A DNA stretch of 6,884 nt from the NCBI GenBank assembly GCA_030642525.1, contig DAOWNO010000110.1:1-6884 (forward strand), given 5' to 3'. Origin of the DNA: Candidatus Aegiribacteria sp. GTDB lineage: Bacteria > Fermentibacterota > Fermentibacteria > Fermentibacterales > JCC-6. The first letter of the stretch is position 1. Every line of letters starts with the position of its first letter. The notes beneath the pieces are model-generated. The model had not been told where the DNA came from and did no database searches. It worked only from the letters and a program-made list of their open reading frames with translations. Below, piece after piece: positions 5,158 to 6,884 of this stretch. Both the position numbers and the translations under genes were made by a program.

Positions 5158-6669
5158 TCAGTTCAGGACTGTTACCGTTCTCTTGATCTCGATGGATCCG
5201 TTGGACAGCGTTACAAAGAAAACTCCGGAAGTCCATGATGACAGATCAACGGTTTCCTCACCGTTGAGTATACCAGACCATACAAGACGGCCGGAAAGGT
5301 CGTAGATCCCACAGTTCCACTCTCCCTCGGGCGGGGTGAGTATCATAATACCTTTTAAAGGGTTCCGCTGGACAATACTCCCGGTAAATGCTTCCGGAGG
5401 ATTTTCTCCGCATGATGTCCCGGTGGAAGATAGAAAAGCCCAGGCATGATACGGCTGACTCTGCTTATCCTGAAGACCAGCAAGTACAATGGGAGATGGC
5501 GAAACGGTTTCCATGTAAATAGTGCTTACATTGTACACCCTCTCGGTGAACTGCTGCTCCCAGATTAAATCCCCGCTCAGCGCATCAACAAGTGTTATCC
5601 TTTTCCCATTGATGCTTCCACCGACGATGCACGGAACCCATGAACCGCCCGTATAGACTGAATCAGCCCAGGCTACACTCCAGGTATTCGAACCTGTGGC
5701 GTAACTCCATAGAGTGACTCCGGTGGCCCCATCGAGACATATCGTTCCCGAATTGTCCCCGGCCACGGCGATCTCTGCAATCCCATCTCCATTAATGTCA
5801 GGTCCCGCTTCAACATCAAGAAGCATTCCGCCTAAATCCCTTGCCCATAGTGAATCACCGCCAAGGCTGTAACACTGAACTTCTCCGCTGAAGGAACTGC
5901 TGACCATCCATGGAACGGTATCCACGCGGTCAACAGCTGACACGCACATGACGTCTCCGCCGCCGTTCCTGCTCCATATAAGAGATCCATCGGAGCCATC
6001 TACCAGTTCAAGTGTATAGTCGGTATAGGAGTTTCCTCCAATTCCAAGGTATATCTCCTGTACACCGTCACCCGTTACATCAGGTACGGCAAGTATATCC
6101 ATAGTAGCATCCACCGTGGTTCTGGTCCAGAGGGTATCCCCGGTGGCACCGTTCAAGCATGCTGCTGCAGAGGTGTTGGCACCCCCCCGAGAACCAAACC
6201 CCCCGAGAAGCTCAGGAAGGTTGTCGCCGGTCTGATCTTCCATCAGACAGCAGCTGTAACCCCAGCCGGCTTGTGCAGGCATGTTCTCATATGCGCTCCA
6301 CAACCATATAAGGGATCCGTCTATCCCGGAAATCAGTATAAGGCATCTCCCCGGAGGAGCGTATCCGCCCGGTGTGGCCATCAGAATATCTCCGTAACCA
6401 TCTCCATTCATATCCTGAACTCCTGCGAGACCCTCGTCCTGGTAAATTCCGTTGTACTGATCACTGGTCCAGAGAGTATCCCCCGAAGCACCCGAAAGAC
6501 ACCATAATGTAGGCTCGTCATCAAAGTAATTCAAGCCACTGGCTACATCCGGGACACCGTCCCCATCAATATCCCCGATATCAATCGTTGAATAAACACC
6601 ACCGCTCGTAACGTTTGCCCACAGTGTATCCGGCGCGCTTGCGGCAAGAATCAGCATTATCAACATCAT
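5158..6669 (-). CDS. Secreted FG-GAP/PQQ-like beta-propeller protein with C-terminal sorting-type domain, 503 aa
   Basis: A short hydrophobic N-terminus (MMLIMLILAASA, 1-12) looks like a signal peptide. The body has about seven repeats of a PQQ-like blade motif, for example CLSGASGDTLW (57-67), LISGIDGSLIW (112-122), CLNGATGDTLW (171-181), LVDGSDGSLIW (222-232), CLDGATGVTLW (311-321) and LVDALSGDLIW (360-370). They alternate with acidic FG-GAP/integrin-like calcium loops: DIDGDGVPDV (33-42), DMNGDGYGDI (86-95), DVTGDGVQEI (197-206) and DINGDGIAEI (291-300), with a degenerate DQTGDNLPEL (145-154). Residues about 430-503 contain YDLSGRLVWSG, LSSWTSGVFFVTL and a final IKRTV strand, the pattern of Por-secretion (type IX)-like C-terminal domains in FCB bacteria. 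A periplasmic or surface role in binding or adhesion is likely; no catalytic residues are seen. It is first in an apparent operon with the ABC exporter, 20 bases from the proposed ATPase start. The start follows AAGGAG, and an in-frame stop just upstream rules out a longer N-terminus. Confidence 0.88.
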   Translation of the reverse strand: MMLIMLILAASAPDTLWANVTSGGVYSTIDIGDIDGDGVPDVASGLNYFDDEPTLWCLSGASGDTLWTSDQYNGIYQDEGLAGVQDMNGDGYGDILMATPGGYAPPGRCLILISGIDGSLIWLWSAYENMPAQAGWGYSCCLMEDQTGDNLPELLGGFGSRGGANTSAAACLNGATGDTLWTRTTVDATMDILAVPDVTGDGVQEIYLGIGGNSYTDYTLELVDGSDGSLIWSRNGGGDVMCVSAVDRVDTVPWMVSSSFSGEVQCYSLGGDSLWARDLGGMLLDVEAGPDINGDGIAEIAVAGDNSGTICLDGATGVTLWSYATGSNTWSVAWADSVYTGGSWVPCIVGGSINGKRITLVDALSGDLIWEQQFTERVYNVSTIYMETVSPSPIVLAGLQDKQSQPYHAWAFLSSTGTSCGENPPEAFTGSIVQRNPLKGIMILTPPEGEWNCGIYDLSGRLVWSGILNGEETVDLSSWTSGVFFVTLSNGSIEIKRTVTVLN

Positions 6670-6679
6670 TGCAGATCAT

Positions 6680-6685
6680 CTCCTT
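6680..6685 (-). promoter_or_regulatory. Ribosome-binding site of the propeller gene
   Basis: AAGGAG on the minus strand, 10 bases before the ATG at 6669; a second ATG follows immediately at 6666. In-frame TGA at 6678-6676 lies between this site and the start, so the short signal peptide cannot be extended upstream. Confidence 0.65.
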
Positions 6686-6884
6686 AGTACGACAGGGAAG
6701 TACAATATTTATTCAATTTATTAAGAATATATATTTACAAAGTAACCCATAAGTTGAACAAATGTGGTACGTCCCCTGGTTACATTCGGCCTGAAAAGTG
6801 ATTAATAACGCAGGTCAGAAGTTACTAATGATATACAATCGGGATGATGAAGCAAAGTACTAAATCAATCTTCCGGTACAGCTG
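6686..6884. other. Gene-free AT-rich end of the window
   Basis: These 199 bases should contain the promoter of the propeller-ABC operon. The stretch 6705-6740 is very AT-rich and offers several TATATT-like -10 boxes on the minus strand, but none has a convincing -35 partner, so no promoter is called. An ATG at 6844 is open to the right edge for 13 codons without a good ribosome site, and a minus-strand frame is also open from the edge to a TAG at 6826-6828. Neither can be called a gene. Confidence 0.5.

Noticed and set aside
6271..6507. 78-codon plus-strand frame opposite the propeller gene
   Set aside because: Antisense to repeated beta-propeller coding sequence; no independent support.
6844..6884. 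ATGATGAAG frame running off the right edge
   Set aside because: Only 13 codons are visible, there is no convincing ribosome site, and a minus-strand frame is also open at the same edge.

Overview
The window looks like a bacterial chromosome fragment of moderate GC with good Shine-Dalgarno sites. It carries a secreted FG-GAP/PQQ-like propeller protein with a C-terminal sorting-type domain and a PEP-synthase-like protein preceded by receiver domains. That combination suggests an uncultivated lineage of the FCB (Fibrobacteres-Chlorobi-Bacteroidetes) superphylum, possibly Fermentibacteria-like. This is an inference from protein style; no marker gene is present.

Layout, left to right. (1) Bases 1-1509, minus strand: the first 503 codons of a large protein with two receiver-like domains followed by a pyruvate-phosphate-dikinase/PEP-synthase ATP-grasp domain; it runs off the left edge. 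(2) Bases 1510-1781: a 116-bp palindromic element (perfect 27-bp terminal arms) abutting that gene's ribosome-binding site, then a promoter and a 17-bp operator-like palindrome for the rightward genes. (3) Bases 1782-2821, plus strand: an AbrB/SpoVT-type regulator whose stop codon overlaps the start of a TauE/SafE-type membrane transporter, a two-gene unit probably autoregulated by its first product. (4) Bases 2823-2906: nested inverted repeats where the transporter converges with an unrecognised minus-strand gene (2847-3368), which has its own promoter. (5) Bases 3475-6669, minus strand, transcribed from right to left: a secreted beta-propeller protein, an ABC ATPase and an ABC-2 permease, spaced as one operon. 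(6) Bases 6686-6884: an AT-rich gene-free end that should hold the operon promoter.

The ATPase and permease form a conventional export pair, but the ATPase has an Arg at the first glycine of Walker A and no ATG, GTG or TTG start between the upstream stop codon and its first conserved strand. I see no tRNA, rRNA, CRISPR array or transposase gene. The most unusual DNA is the 1522-1637 palindrome, which resembles a non-autonomous REP- or MITE-like element. I did not find a clearly new multi-gene system; the best candidates for new biology are the palindrome, the propeller-plus-exporter operon and the orphan gene.
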